From Methanoregulaceae archaeon UBA467 (lineage in GTDB: Archaea; Halobacteriota; Methanomicrobia; Methanomicrobiales; Methanospirillaceae): a stretch of DNA of 64,000 nucleotides. Below the pieces are notes generated by a model. It ran no database searches. It was not told where the DNA came from and saw nothing but the letters and a program-made list of their open reading frames with translations. The DNA lies in the NCBI GenBank assembly GCA_002503825.1, contig DASP01000004.1, positions 12,208 through 76,207 of the forward strand, written 5' to 3'. Of the stretch, positions 26,532-36,146 are shown piece after piece. Position numbers and translations under genes: made by a program. Numbering within the stretch: position 1 is the stretch's first letter; the number at the start of each line of letters is the position of its first letter.

Positions 26532-27142
26532 TCACCATTGAAGGGATTGACGGGAGCGGTAAGAGTTCGCTTATCGCCTTCCTGAAAGAATCGCTCGACG
26601 ATATCAGCCCGGTATTTACCCGTGAACCCGGCTCCACATGGGTGGGCGACCAGGTACGGCGTGCAATCGCGGAGGAATCAGACCCGGTCACCGAGGCACT
26701 CCTTTTTGTCGCCGACCATGCTGCACATCTTGAAACGGTTATCAGGCCCGGGCTCGCAAACGGTTCACTGATCATATCCGACCGTTATTCTGACAGCAGG
26801 TATGCATACCAGCCGGTAACCCTTGAAGGGCATATCCCGGACCCCCTTTACTGGCTGCGACAGGTGCATAACGGGTGGACGGTTCTCCCTGACCTGACGT
26901 TTCTCCTGGTCGTCCCGGTAGAGGTGGCAATAGCCAGACTGTCCGGGACACGGCAGATGGAACATTTTGAACAGGCCGGGGTCCTGTCAAAGGTGCAGGA
27001 GAACTACCTCGCCCTTGCCGCGGAAGAGCCCTCGCGGTTCGTCATCATCGACGCCGAAAAAGAGTGTGATGAGATCGGGACTTTTGTAAGTGACGTGATC
27101 AGGCAGAAGTCTGGATCGTCACGATCACGTCCCCGATCGTGA
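26525..27142 (+). CDS. tmk: Thymidylate kinase
   Basis: 205 residues from the GTG at 26525, chosen because GGAGG stands 6 bases before it; an ATG at 26504 would add 7 residues. Tmk phosphorylates dTMP to dTDP. The P-loop (EGIDGSGKSS), the DR-containing motif (ISDRYSDSRYAYQ) and FTREPGST are all present. It overlaps the HisA/HisF-related gene by 7 bases, and its 3' end runs 44 bases into the end of the convergent valS. The last residues (SGSSRSRPRS) are therefore encoded antisense to the valS tail and are poorly constrained. Confidence 0.93.
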   Translation: MLITIEGIDGSGKSSLIAFLKESLDDISPVFTREPGSTWVGDQVRRAIAEESDPVTEALLFVADHAAHLETVIRPGLANGSLIISDRYSDSRYAYQPVTLEGHIPDPLYWLRQVHNGWTVLPDLTFLLVVPVEVAIARLSGTRQMEHFEQAGVLSKVQENYLALAAEEPSRFVIIDAEKECDEIGTFVSDVIRQKSGSSRSRPRS

Positions 27143-29693
27143 CGACCTCCACCTTTTCGCCTTCCACGAGGTAGGAATAGACCGGGGAGAACGAGTTCTC
27201 CGGGACATCAACCGTTTTTCCGCCGATATCCACCTGTGCAGGCGGGTTTTCCAGTTCGCCTGCCGAAAGGGACCTGACTGCGTTCATGAATGCAGGAGCA
27301 TCCCTGCGGAATGCCGGCCCGATAAGCGAGAGGTTGAACTGCACGTCGCTTACAACTTTCTCAAGTTTTGCAGCGTCCGCACGCCAGTGGACCTCGGCAT
27401 TGAGTGTCCGTGAGGCATCACCCGAATCATCGGTGGAATGCTCTGAGAAGATGGTGACCCGGCCGAGCGGTGCATTCAATGCAAGTCCTTTTTCATGCTT
27501 GTAGCGCCTGATCTCCGAAACGACCTTAACAAGAAGTTCCCCCTCTTTGCGTGCCTCTTCATCTGAAACTGATATCGCGGGCCATGATTTGTCATGGACG
27601 CTCCCTTTGTCCATGTACGAATAGCACTCCTCGGCAAAATGCGGAGTGAAGGGTGCCATCATCCTGCAGAGCGCGTCCAGTGCGATGCTCAGTGCATGGC
27701 ACGCCCCGTCGCGTGATGAATTATCAGAATAGAGCCGCCCCTTTACCAGTTCTATGTAATTATCTGCGAGCACATCCCATGAAAACTCCCGGATCGCCTT
27801 TAAGGCGCGGTCGAACTGGTAACATTCCATGGCATCGGTCACTTCCGATACGGTGTCCGAGAGCCTGAGAAGGAGCCAGCGGTCTGCGAGTGCGGTGACC
27901 GGGACGGTGTCATCAAAGGAAGACTTCTCAAGCTGGAGAAGGACAAAACGTGCGATATTCCACAATTTTGTCTGGAACCGCGATGCGGAAACCACGTCGT
28001 TCCAGTTGAACATTATATCGGAACCGGTGGTCGCCCCGGCGGCTCCCCACTGGCGCAACGCATCAGCCCCGTATTTTACCACGATCTCTTCGGGCGAGAT
28101 GATATTGCCCCTGCTCTTGCTCATCTTGAACCCGTCTTCGCCAAGCACCATGCCGTTAACCAGGATCTCGTCCCACGGCCTGCTGCCGGTGAGGGCCACC
28201 GACCGTAAAATGGTGTAGAATGCCCATGTCCGGATGATATCATGGCCCTGCGGCCTGATCTGGGCGGGAAAAATGGACGGGACACCGCTCCCGTCCCAGC
28301 CGGTGACGTTCAGGACAGAGATTGAAGAGTCCATCCACGTGTCGAGGACATCCTCTTCGCCGACCGCCCCGGTGTGCCCGCATGCAGGACATGGACCGGG
28401 TGCGTTCTGTCCGGTCGGGTCAACCGGCAGTGCAGACTCGTCAGGAAGGATCATCTCCCCGCATTTACTGCAGAACCAGACCGGGATCGGGGTCGCAAAG
28501 ATCCGCTGGCGGGATATGCACCAGTCCCATTCCATCTGTTCAACCCAGTTTTCCATCCGCAGGAACATGTGCGCAGGACTCCAGCCGATCTCTTTTGCGG
28601 CCTTCATAATCTCTTCGGGCTTGATCTTCACGAACCATTGCCGCTCGCTCATGATCTCGATCGGCGTCTTGCACCTCCAGCACGTCCCCACCCTCTGCTC
28701 GAGTTTCTCCTGCCGGGAGAGGATACCGGATTTTTTCATGTCGTCAAGGATTGCCTCCCTGCACTCAGTCGAACTCAGACCTTCGTATTTTCCTGCGATC
28801 CCGGTCATACGTCCTTTCCGGTCGATTGCCTTCCTGAGATCGAGGGAGTGCTGTTTCCACCAGAACACGTCCTGCTTGTCGCCAAACGTACAGATCATCA
28901 CGGCACCTGAACCGAACGCCGGGTCAACCGCCTCGTCGGTGACAACCGGGACCTCGTGGCCGAAGAGCGGTACCCGGAGCGATCTGTTGCGCAGTGATGT
29001 ATATCGTTCGTCCCCGGGGTGGACCGCGACTGCCACACAGGCGGCAAGGAGCTCGGGCCGGCTCGTGGCAATCTCGACCCCGTCAAAGTTGAAGTAGTTA
29101 AGTTTTGTCTCTCTTGACTCGTATGCGACTTCTGCAAACGCGATCGCAGTCTCGCAACGGGTGCAGAAATTCACAGGGTGCTCGCTCTGGTAAATGTACC
29201 CCTTCTTCATCATCCTTAAAAACGAGAGCTGGGTCTTTTTGTAATATTCAGGGAGCATCGTGATGTACTCGTTGCTCCAGTCGACCGAGAACCCCATGCG
29301 GCGGAGTGTCATCCTCATCTTTTCGATGTTGCCAAGCGTCAGTTCCCTGCACATGCGGCGGAACTCATCTCTCGGGACGTCGTTTTTCGTGATGCCATGG
29401 ATCTCCTCCACTTTGACCTCGGTGGGAAGACCGTGGCAGTCCCAGCCCTGGGGGAACATCACATTATATCCCTGCATTCGTTTATATCGCGCAATAAAAT
29501 CGATATAGCACCAGTTAAACGCGTTCCCGATATGGAAGTTGCCGGTCGGATATGGTGGAGGGGTATCGATGATAAAGCGTGGTTTTACCGACGTTCTGTC
29601 GAAATAATTATCTTCGTCGCGCCAGATGCCCTGCCACCGTGATTCCACCTCGGCATAGTCATAATTTTTCGGGAGATCATGTGATGATGACAT
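27099..29693 (-). CDS. valS: Valyl-tRNA synthetase
   Basis: 864 residues. It attaches valine to tRNA-Val and edits threonine. The HIGH motif is HIGN at 54-57 in PTGNFHIGNAFNW and the KMSKS loop is at about 523-527, giving a class Ia synthetase. The connective polypeptide carries zinc-type knuckles (CTRC, CWRC, CSKC, CPAC), followed by the anticodon-binding helical domain. There is no long C-terminal coiled-coil arm like that of bacterial ValS, as usual for archaea. It is convergent with tmk, with overlapping 3' ends. Confidence 0.97.
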   Translation of the reverse strand: MSSSHDLPKNYDYAEVESRWQGIWRDEDNYFDRTSVKPRFIIDTPPPYPTGNFHIGNAFNWCYIDFIARYKRMQGYNVMFPQGWDCHGLPTEVKVEEIHGITKNDVPRDEFRRMCRELTLGNIEKMRMTLRRMGFSVDWSNEYITMLPEYYKKTQLSFLRMMKKGYIYQSEHPVNFCTRCETAIAFAEVAYESRETKLNYFNFDGVEIATSRPELLAACVAVAVHPGDERYTSLRNRSLRVPLFGHEVPVVTDEAVDPAFGSGAVMICTFGDKQDVFWWKQHSLDLRKAIDRKGRMTGIAGKYEGLSSTECREAILDDMKKSGILSRQEKLEQRVGTCWRCKTPIEIMSERQWFVKIKPEEIMKAAKEIGWSPAHMFLRMENWVEQMEWDWCISRQRIFATPIPVWFCSKCGEMILPDESALPVDPTGQNAPGPCPACGHTGAVGEEDVLDTWMDSSISVLNVTGWDGSGVPSIFPAQIRPQGHDIIRTWAFYTILRSVALTGSRPWDEILVNGMVLGEDGFKMSKSRGNIISPEEIVVKYGADALRQWGAAGATTGSDIMFNWNDVVSASRFQTKLWNIARFVLLQLEKSSFDDTVPVTALADRWLLLRLSDTVSEVTDAMECYQFDRALKAIREFSWDVLADNYIELVKGRLYSDNSSRDGACHALSIALDALCRMMAPFTPHFAEECYSYMDKGSVHDKSWPAISVSDEEARKEGELLVKVVSEIRRYKHEKGLALNAPLGRVTIFSEHSTDDSGDASRTLNAEVHWRADAAKLEKVVSDVQFNLSLIGPAFRRDAPAFMNAVRSLSAGELENPPAQVDIGGKTVDVPENSFSPVYSYLVEGEKVEVVTIGDVIVTIQTSA

Positions 29694-29850
29694 TTTTCAG
29701 ATATTTGTCCTGTTATAACATATAGTAATCGAATAGGCCGGGTTTGGGAGGTATTAACCGTCTCAATCTTCTTTTTTATCCTTACATTTCGTTTTTTTCA
29801 GATCGCCGCGAAGAAAAACCTAATTAAATGCGCCGTTGACTTATAACAGA

Positions 29851-31047
29851 ATGATGAAAAAACCCGGTGACCGGATTGCGGTCCTTCTCATCCTGGTGTT
29901 CGTGCTCATTGCACCTGTCGTCCAGCCACCGTGGTTCCTTGCAATAATTGTTATCCTCTTTTCCATGGTCCTTTTCCTTATCAGGAAGACAAAATTCCTC
30001 GCGATTGCCATGATACCGATCGCCGGTCTATACGGCCTTGGTTTTCTCCCGCTTCTCGTCTTTTCCTGTACATTGACTATCCTTGTCGTCGGGGAACTCG
30101 CGTTTCGCTGGAGCGGGGAGAAACTCTACTCGTACCTTATGTACATCGGTGCCGCATTGATCGGCTGCACGCTGGTGATGTTCTACCTCGGCAGGCAGTC
30201 ACCGCTCGTTATTCTGTTCGGTGTGATCGTTGCGGTCCTTCTCAAGGCGATTTTAAAGGAACGCGAAGACGCCATGATGATCGAGGCGCTTGGTATTGCA
30301 ATGACCATGTACCTAGTGTATGAACTGAATTACCAGGCTGACATAGCGCTTATCGCCCTTGCCGTGGTCATTGCCTTTTCGTTCGGGTACTTTGCATTCA
30401 GGTTGAAAACTGCCGATGTAACCGGCCTTTTTTCCGCTGCCCTTATAGGCGTAATACTGATCGTCTTTGCTGATGTCAGCTGGTTTTTAATCGTCCTCCT
30501 CTTTTTCATCCTCGGCTCGGTCTCGACACGCTACCGGTATGAATACAAGATCAATATGGGAGTCGAGCAGTCCCATGGCGGGGCCCGCGGTTATCTGAAC
30601 GTTTTCGCGAACGGGACAGTTTCTGCGGCTGCAGCGGTATTATGGGGAGTTACCGGGCACCCGGTCTTTCTCGCACTCTTTGTCGGGAGCATTGCAACGG
30701 CAGCAGGCGATACCATGGCAAGCGAGATAGGGGTGACCGGCGGCCAGCCCTACATGATAACGAACTTAAAGAGAGTCCCGCCCGGGACAAACGGGGGGAT
30801 CACCCTCCTTGGAGAAATGATAGCACTTGCCGGTTCGGTCATCGTGTCGCTCGTTGCATTTCTGCTCGGCGTGATCGACCTTCCGCTTGTGGTCATATGC
30901 AGCATCGCGGGAATCGTCGGGACAAACATTGACAGTCTTGTCGGGGCGATCCTTGAAAACCGGGGGATCGTGGGAAATGCAGGCACCAACTTTATCGCGA
31001 CTGCAGGGGGAGGGCTGTTTGCTATGGTCCTCTTTGCAGCGATGTGA
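29851..31047 (+). CDS. DUF92 family membrane protein (prenyl/phytyl-phosphate kinase-like)
   Basis: 398 residues with about ten membrane segments. The start is the ATG at 29851 (MMKKPGDRIAV); the frame also has a TTG 15 bases earlier. The conserved cytoplasmic loops (YRYEYKINMGVEQSHGGARG, GDTMASEIGVTGG and LKRVPPGTNGGITLLGE) identify the DUF92 family. The plant member VTE6 phosphorylates phytyl phosphate to the diphosphate. In an archaeon a substrate in isoprenoid lipid recycling, such as geranylgeranyl phosphate, is a reasonable inference. Neighbours give no further clue. Confidence 0.85.
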   Translation: MMKKPGDRIAVLLILVFVLIAPVVQPPWFLAIIVILFSMVLFLIRKTKFLAIAMIPIAGLYGLGFLPLLVFSCTLTILVVGELAFRWSGEKLYSYLMYIGAALIGCTLVMFYLGRQSPLVILFGVIVAVLLKAILKEREDAMMIEALGIAMTMYLVYELNYQADIALIALAVVIAFSFGYFAFRLKTADVTGLFSAALIGVILIVFADVSWFLIVLLFFILGSVSTRYRYEYKINMGVEQSHGGARGYLNVFANGTVSAAAAVLWGVTGHPVFLALFVGSIATAAGDTMASEIGVTGGQPYMITNLKRVPPGTNGGITLLGEMIALAGSVIVSLVAFLLGVIDLPLVVICSIAGIVGTNIDSLVGAILENRGIVGNAGTNFIATAGGGLFAMVLFAAM

Positions 31048-31191
31048 AGGGCGTCGCACGGTTGGCCCGATATGACCAAAAACTCGCTATTCTGGTATGG
31101 CAAGGTGATTTTCATTTCCGCCAGAAGCAATTTCAAGTAATTTACCGGTGAGTGAATTATTGGAGAAGGATCAAAGGGATGATACAGACGA

Positions 31192-32016
31192 ATGGGAAAT
31201 TCAAATAATGAAACGAAAATCCAGGGCCCGGCTATGACTTGGAAATGCACAGTATGCGGATTTATTTTTACCGGAGAAACGCCTCCCGGGGGTTGTCCAA
31301 ACTGCCACAGTCCCTCTGGGGAATTCATCCATGAAAAAGAGTATGTACCCTTCACATATGATGGTGAGCCATTCGAGGTGCTGCTCATCAATGGAAGCAC
31401 CCACCGGGCAGGAAATACTGGTGTGATGACAGAGGTTGCCGAAGAGGTGCTTCGTGAGAGAGGTGTCACCTATCGGAGGTTCAACTTAAACGAATACCGG
31501 ATCGACCATTGCTGGTGCTGTTATGCCGTAAGGGCACAATCCTGTGACTACCCTTGCCGGAACCCAAATGACGATATGCATGTATTCCACCAGATGCTTG
31601 CCGCTTCAAAGGCGGTCATCGTAGCTTCACCCATCAATTGGAACACGATGTCGGCACGCCTCAAGATTTTCCTTGACCGGACCACCTGCATGCAGAACCT
31701 GTATCACCTGAAGAAGCCCGGATTGACTGAGGCAAAGATAGTCGGTATCCTCGTCTGCGGCCATGAGGATGGCGGTATTCAGACTGCCATGGACATCTTC
31801 CTCAATTTCCAGCAGATGGGGTACATCCTTGCACCGTTTGGCATCGCATACCGGACGCATGGTGCCGAGTTCAACAGCAACGCGGATAGAGAATTCTTCA
31901 GGAGTGATGAGCTGCTAAAGAGTTACACCAAAGGCGTGGTCACTAATCTCATCGAGATGATGAGACTCAATCCGGAGAAGCATCTTAAAGGAAAACTGAT
32001 ACCTGTTTCAGAGTGA
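31192..32016 (+). CDS. Iron-sulfur flavoprotein with N-terminal rubredoxin-like zinc ribbon
   Basis: 274 residues. The N-terminal C19-x2-C22 ... C35-x2-C38 knuckle (KCTVCGFIF, GGCPNC) is like the rubredoxin tail of rubrerythrin. It is fused to a flavodoxin-fold NADPH:FMN-reductase-like domain with the FMN loop LINGSTHRAGNT. A compact cysteine cluster (HCWCCYAVRAQSCDYPC, about residues 106-122) sits where Isf-type iron-sulfur flavoproteins bind a [4Fe-4S] cluster. The likely role is cytosolic electron transfer, perhaps in oxidative-stress defence; the rubredoxin fusion lets one chain carry three redox centres. The start at 31192 follows GGGATGAT. Confidence 0.85.
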   Translation: MGNSNNETKIQGPAMTWKCTVCGFIFTGETPPGGCPNCHSPSGEFIHEKEYVPFTYDGEPFEVLLINGSTHRAGNTGVMTEVAEEVLRERGVTYRRFNLNEYRIDHCWCCYAVRAQSCDYPCRNPNDDMHVFHQMLAASKAVIVASPINWNTMSARLKIFLDRTTCMQNLYHLKKPGLTEAKIVGILVCGHEDGGIQTAMDIFLNFQQMGYILAPFGIAYRTHGAEFNSNADREFFRSDELLKSYTKGVVTNLIEMMRLNPEKHLKGKLIPVSE

Positions 32017-32218
32017 GGAGTCAAGGAAGACCATCCCGTGGAAAAGTGGACCGGGTTTCCCCCACCCGTACCATGTTACCCCCCGGTTTTTTTGGGTAAT
32101 CGGACAATATGCTGCTAGTGTAATCGTTGATTCGGGATAGGATTCTTTATTTTTTCATCCCGTGTGCTAAAATAAGAGCGGGAGGTTGAATTATAAGGTT
32201 TTTTTTAAACTGCCATAT

Positions 32219-32698
32219 TCAGCCGTTTTTCAGTGCTACAATATCCTTTACACCAACGAGTTTCCATACTAACGATCGCTCTTCCTGTGCGATCTTTTCG
32301 ATTGGTTCACCGGGTGAATGCCCTAGTGCACTGAGCACCCGGGGGGAGAGGCCGTTCTTACTTATCATGTCTACGAAGAGGCTCCGCACCTCCTTTTTCT
32401 TTGCGGATTCGCAAACTTCTTCCAGATTTCCCTGGAGACTCACAAATGCAAACTCCGAAAGATCAGGTGCATATTCTTCAATCTCGACTGATACTTTCGG
32501 GTTGGCTTTGAAATATTCGATCTTTCTGCCATATTTCGTGGAAAGGAAATAGAGATACTTTCCATCAAATACATACATGAACGGAGCGATATAGGGGTGT
32601 TCCGCTGCAGCAAAAGCAATCCGTGATACATGCTGTCGTTTGATCAGGGAGTCATACTCTTCCTTTGGCATTCTTGGGATTTTTAAGGGATCCTTCAT
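32219..32698 (-). CDS. Pyridoxamine 5'-phosphate oxidase-like FMN-binding protein
   Basis: 159 residues from the ATG at 32698, which has AGGAGG 9 bases upstream; an upstream ATG at 32731 would place that site inside the gene. The sequence LKIPRMPKEEYDSLIKRQHVSRIAF, then YIAPFMYVFDGKYLYFLSTKYGRKIEYFKANPKVSVEIE, is the split-barrel FMN-binding fold shared by many small archaeal flavoproteins. Members often act as flavin reductases or F420/FMN oxidoreductases; true pyridoxine oxidation is unlikely in this compact form. It is convergent with the iron-sulfur flavoprotein gene, a possible functional partner. Confidence 0.85.
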   Translation of the reverse strand: MKDPLKIPRMPKEEYDSLIKRQHVSRIAFAAAEHPYIAPFMYVFDGKYLYFLSTKYGRKIEYFKANPKVSVEIEEYAPDLSEFAFVSLQGNLEEVCESAKKKEVRSLFVDMISKNGLSPRVLSALGHSPGEPIEKIAQEERSLVWKLVGVKDIVALKNG

Positions 32699-33094
32699 TT
32701 CATCATTCCTCCTGTTTGATTGGTTTTCCAACGAATTTTGTTTTTAACCGATTCAACCGCATTTCATCCATTTTACATGATGAGATGTGAATAATGGACA
32801 GTTTGATTTCTGTCCAGGGCTCTCGTAAACATGGCAGTAATGCGAACTGCGGCGTGGTACCGGAAAGAGATCATAGTAGGTGTAATTCGGGCACCTGCAG
32901 CTGTTACACATTTGTTTCCTTTGAAATTCATCGATAATATATGTTCATACTGTCGGCGGGGAACCGGTCTGCTGCTGGGTGTGCAGAATCATTGAAACTT
33001 TTGATGCGGGTATTCCAATGACTGAATTGATATGCAGATAACAACTTCGATGTTGTAACCCTGTACGAAATAGTAAAAGAAGCAAAAAAAAAAT
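32699..33094. other. Intergenic region
   Basis: No gene on either strand. The left end holds the AGGAGG ribosome-binding site (around 32708-32713) of the flavin-binding protein and its promoter region. The rest is of average composition, with no strong inverted repeat or tRNA-like element seen. An A-run at 33080-33092 lies at the 3' end of the next minus-strand gene, where on that strand it is a T-tract suited to termination. Confidence 0.4.
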
Positions 33095-33937
33095 TCAGGT
33101 ATATTTGTACCAGCGGCCCTTGCTGTCGAATTCCCCGTCTATCACTTCAACTTTTACCACCGGTCCGGCAATATTTTTGAAAAAACAACTTTTAAATGCG
33201 TATATGAAGGTGACCAGGACTGCAGCCCCGATACAGTAAATGACTGCGGTAATCCATATGCCGTCTACGCCCAGAAGTGCATTCAGGTCCCCGATGGAGA
33301 ACGTGGCGTAATCGGCAGGGTCGAGACGGGAGAGCGGTTCGAGGCGATCATAGAGAATGCCGGTCCAGACGATGATCAGGGCAAACCCTGCAATCATAAC
33401 AAGGACAACTGAAGTGATGTAAAACATGATGACGCGTGAGAGGTTATTTGCAACGACTTCCACGCTCCTCCTGATCGACTCAAACATCCTGGTGTCCTCG
33501 AAAATCGCAGATGTATCATAAAAAAATGTAAAAAAGACCACCGGAACGATGGTACCGATGCTGATCAGGCCGAGCATCTCGTTTGCAAATCCGGACCCGA
33601 TAATAGTCAGGGTCAGGGTGAGGATGCCGATCGTCAGCATAATTACTGCGCCGATAAGGATCGACGGGAGCAGGACCCTGAAATAGTACCCTGTCGCCCC
33701 CTTTATGAACGTCCGGCCGTCCTTTTCGCCGGTGCGGATGAGATACATCATTCCGGCAAGGAAAAACGGCAGTATGACGAGTTCGAGGACCAGGAGCCGC
33801 TCGGCAATAAACAAGCCCATGTAATACATGATTAAAAGATCTGCGGCACCAGCAAGGCCTGCTACGATGCCGGGGACCCAGAGCAGGGGGACTGAAATCA
33901 TCAGTCCTGCAGCTGTTTTCAGCGAATTGGAAAGCAT
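33095..33937 (-). CDS. Polytopic membrane protein of unknown function
   Basis: 280 residues with about six membrane segments and a short soluble tail (VKVEVIDGEFDSKGRWYKYT). The layout (long hydrophobic helices separated by IRTGEKDGRTFIKGA and FEDTRMFESIRRSVEVV) resembles archaeal membrane proteins of the glycerophosphoryl-diester or DUF4013-like type, in which an amphipathic segment precedes each helix pair. No catalytic residue stands out. It starts 2 bases after the end of the upstream COG1751-like gene on the same strand, so the two form an operon. Confidence 0.7.
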   Translation of the reverse strand: MLSNSLKTAAGLMISVPLLWVPGIVAGLAGAADLLIMYYMGLFIAERLLVLELVILPFFLAGMMYLIRTGEKDGRTFIKGATGYYFRVLLPSILIGAVIMLTIGILTLTLTIIGSGFANEMLGLISIGTIVPVVFFTFFYDTSAIFEDTRMFESIRRSVEVVANNLSRVIMFYITSVVLVMIAGFALIIVWTGILYDRLEPLSRLDPADYATFSIGDLNALLGVDGIWITAVIYCIGAAVLVTFIYAFKSCFFKNIAGPVVKVEVIDGEFDSKGRWYKYT

Positions 33938-33939
33938 GA

Positions 33940-34530
33940 TTACCTGGCTCTCGGCATTGCCACTATTTCCCGCACCTGTAAGTCGAAGAAAGAAGATGTA
34001 TGGGACGGCCTGATGACTGCCACGGTATCTGCCCCGCTCATTGTCCCGCCCACTGCAATGACCTCCTCATCCGGACTTACAATGCCCTGGTCGGCAGCGA
34101 TAAGCACGCACTCGACGGCGACCTTGAGTCCTACCGCGATCACCCGCCGCAATGCCTCGGCAACCGCCTCGGTCCGCGATCCCCCCCCTACTTTGGCAGC
34201 CCGGGAGAATGAGCGCTCAAGTCCGGACAGGGCATGTGTTCCGGTCACGATGGTGACACCCCCTGCCTTCAGTCGTTCCGCACATTCCGGTGAGAATTCC
34301 CACACTCCCGGTTTCGAAAACCCTACCACGTGCGTTACAACGATCAGCCCGAGCGCTGTCCCCTGCATCTGTCTGAAAAATTCCATTGCGGCGTCGCCCG
34401 ATGTGCTCGCGACAACGATTTTTTTAAGACCGAGTTCCGTTGCCCTCTCGATTGCGAAACGGGCGCAGTCGGGTGTATTGGATGGGCCCGGGGAATCAAA
34501 ATAATAAGTAGTTCTGGCAACAAATGACAT
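33940..34530 (-). CDS. Conserved protein with a pyruvate-kinase C-terminal-like fold
   Basis: 196 residues. The segments VARTTYYFDSPGPSNTPD, KKIVVASTSGDAAM and GLIVVTHVVGFSKPG belong to the small archaeal and bacterial family (COG1751) that resembles the allosteric C-terminal domain of pyruvate kinase but lacks the barrel. The Thr/Ser-Gly loop may bind a phosphate group. It cannot be a pyruvate kinase by itself. It probably acts with the membrane protein encoded 2 bases downstream. It is divergent from ychF, 41 bases apart. Confidence 0.8.
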   Translation of the reverse strand: MSFVARTTYYFDSPGPSNTPDCARFAIERATELGLKKIVVASTSGDAAMEFFRQMQGTALGLIVVTHVVGFSKPGVWEFSPECAERLKAGGVTIVTGTHALSGLERSFSRAAKVGGGSRTEAVAEALRRVIAVGLKVAVECVLIAADQGIVSPDEEVIAVGGTMSGADTVAVIRPSHTSSFFDLQVREIVAMPRAR

Positions 34531-34571
34531 AATAACAATTTAAAAACTCTTATCACTTAAAGGGAATTGCT

Positions 34572-35741
34572 ATGATTACACTTGCCCTCGCAGGAAAACC
34601 AAATTGCGGAAAATCCACGTTCTTCCGTGCCGCAACAATGGCGCATGCCGAGATCGCAAATTACCCCTTCACCACTATCGACGCAAATTTCGGGGTTGGA
34701 TATGTCAGGGCTGCATGCCCGTGCAAAGGCCTCGGGGTGCCGTGTACCAGCTGCACCGACGGGGTCCGTTTCGTCGCGGTCAATATTATCGATGTCGCGG
34801 GACTTGTCCCTGATGCGCACAAGGGGCGGGGACTGGGGAACCAGTTCCTCGACAACCTGAGGCAGGCCGATGCGATCATCCATATCGTGGATGCGAGCGG
34901 GTCCACCGACAGCGAAGGAAACCCTGTCGAAGTCGGGAGTCACAACCCGACGGACGATATTGTGTTTCTCCAGACTGAAATGACGATGTGGGTATTCGGG
35001 ATACTGGACAAGCACTGGGCAAAACTTTTGAGGCAGGCCCAGTCAAAGGTCTATTCGCTGCACAGGGGTATTTCTGAGGTCTTTACAGGCCTCGGCATCT
35101 CGCCGGAAGAAGTACGGGATGCGGAAATAGCAGCCGGCATCGATCTTACCCGCACCGATGAGGCAGGCCTCATCAGGTTTTGCCGTGAAATTGTCGCGAT
35201 AAGCAAACCGATGATAGCGGTCGGCAACAAGGCCGACCTTGCCCCGCCGGGCCTGATCAAGTCATTCCAGGACTCCGGGGCGCTTCTCTCATCGGCTGCC
35301 GGGGAGCTGGCCCTCAGGAATGCCGCTGCTGCCGGTCTTATCCGGTACGTCCCGGGGGACCCCGGGTTTGATATCATCAAGAAAGAGTCCCTGAACCCTG
35401 CACAGATAGCAGGCCTCGAAAAAATATCCGGATTCATGAAGATGTACGGTGGAACCGGTGTCCAGCAGGCGATTAACAAGACCGTTGCCGGCCTGCTCGA
35501 CCTTATCATCGTCTATCCCGTGGAAGACGAACACAAGTTCTCTGACAGCAAGGGAAGAGTCCTGCCTGATGCAAAACTGATGAAAAAGGGTTCAACTCCC
35601 CGCGACCTCGCCTTCCAGGTCCATACCGATATCGGGAACGGTTTCCTGTATGCGATCGATGCCAGGACGAATATGAGGGTGAAGGATACCCACGAGCTGA
35701 ATGACGGAGATATTATCAGGATCGTCAGTACAGCGAAATAA
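34572..35741 (+). CDS. ychF: YchF-type Obg-family GTP/ATP-binding protein
   Basis: 389 residues. The P-loop GKPNCGKST (8-16) is followed by the YPFTTIDANFG switch I and DVAGLVPDAHKGRGLGNQFLD switch II of the Obg-related YchF family. A helical insertion and a C-terminal TGS domain (about 315-389: DIGNGFLYAIDARTNM) complete it. YchF proteins bind ribosomes and prefer ATP over GTP in several species. The archaeal form has a four-cysteine insert near residues 53-64 (CPCKGLGVPCTSC) that probably binds zinc. Single gene with a T-tract shortly after its stop (35749-35756). Confidence 0.93.
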   Translation: MITLALAGKPNCGKSTFFRAATMAHAEIANYPFTTIDANFGVGYVRAACPCKGLGVPCTSCTDGVRFVAVNIIDVAGLVPDAHKGRGLGNQFLDNLRQADAIIHIVDASGSTDSEGNPVEVGSHNPTDDIVFLQTEMTMWVFGILDKHWAKLLRQAQSKVYSLHRGISEVFTGLGISPEEVRDAEIAAGIDLTRTDEAGLIRFCREIVAISKPMIAVGNKADLAPPGLIKSFQDSGALLSSAAGELALRNAAAAGLIRYVPGDPGFDIIKKESLNPAQIAGLEKISGFMKMYGGTGVQQAINKTVAGLLDLIIVYPVEDEHKFSDSKGRVLPDAKLMKKGSTPRDLAFQVHTDIGNGFLYAIDARTNMRVKDTHELNDGDIIRIVSTAK

Positions 35742-35790
35742 TTCAATTTTTTTCATATTTCGGGCATTTCATGACGATTTTTGTACAAAT

Positions 35791-35801
35791 GTTTATATAC
35801 T
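35791..35801 (+). promoter_or_regulatory. TATA box of the 106-residue conserved gene
   Basis: GTTTATATACT lies about 27-35 bases before the ATG at 35826. This fixes that ATG as the start and rejects an upstream extension that would run through the promoter. Confidence 0.6.
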
Positions 35802-35825
35802 ATTATTCGGAAAAACAAGTATAGT

Positions 35826-36146
35826 ATGGCTGGCGAGGTCTATCAGGCCCAGGTAATTCGGAATTTCTTCGAAACCATCACGGGGACCGACAGGAATCTC
35901 ACCCGTATATACATGTGTGTCATCAGTCTCGCCAAACTCAGGATGGAGAAACCTGAAAAAATAACTTTTCTTGTCGACCAGATGAAAAAGAGCAAGCAGC
36001 AGAGAGAGCTCTCCATTGATATCCTCGATTATATGTGTGATTCAGCTATCCAGCTCGACATGAACGTCGTCCAGACGGCGTTCGGGGTCAAGGAGATAGG
36101 CGAGATCATGCAGGATTTCAACGGGATAAGCCTTGATACGCTCTGA
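35826..36146 (+). CDS. Small helical protein of unknown function
   Basis: 106 residues, predicted all-helical: MAGEVYQAQVIRNFFETITG, then several amphipathic helices ending in EIGEIMQDFNGISLDTL. There is no signal, membrane segment or cysteine pair (its Cys residues are isolated). It has its own strong TATA promoter and stands alone between ychF and a membrane protein, so it is likely a well-expressed soluble protein. Charge and helix pattern would suit a regulatory adaptor, but no family was recognised. Confidence 0.7.
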   Translation: MAGEVYQAQVIRNFFETITGTDRNLTRIYMCVISLAKLRMEKPEKITFLVDQMKKSKQQRELSIDILDYMCDSAIQLDMNVVQTAFGVKEIGEIMQDFNGISLDTL

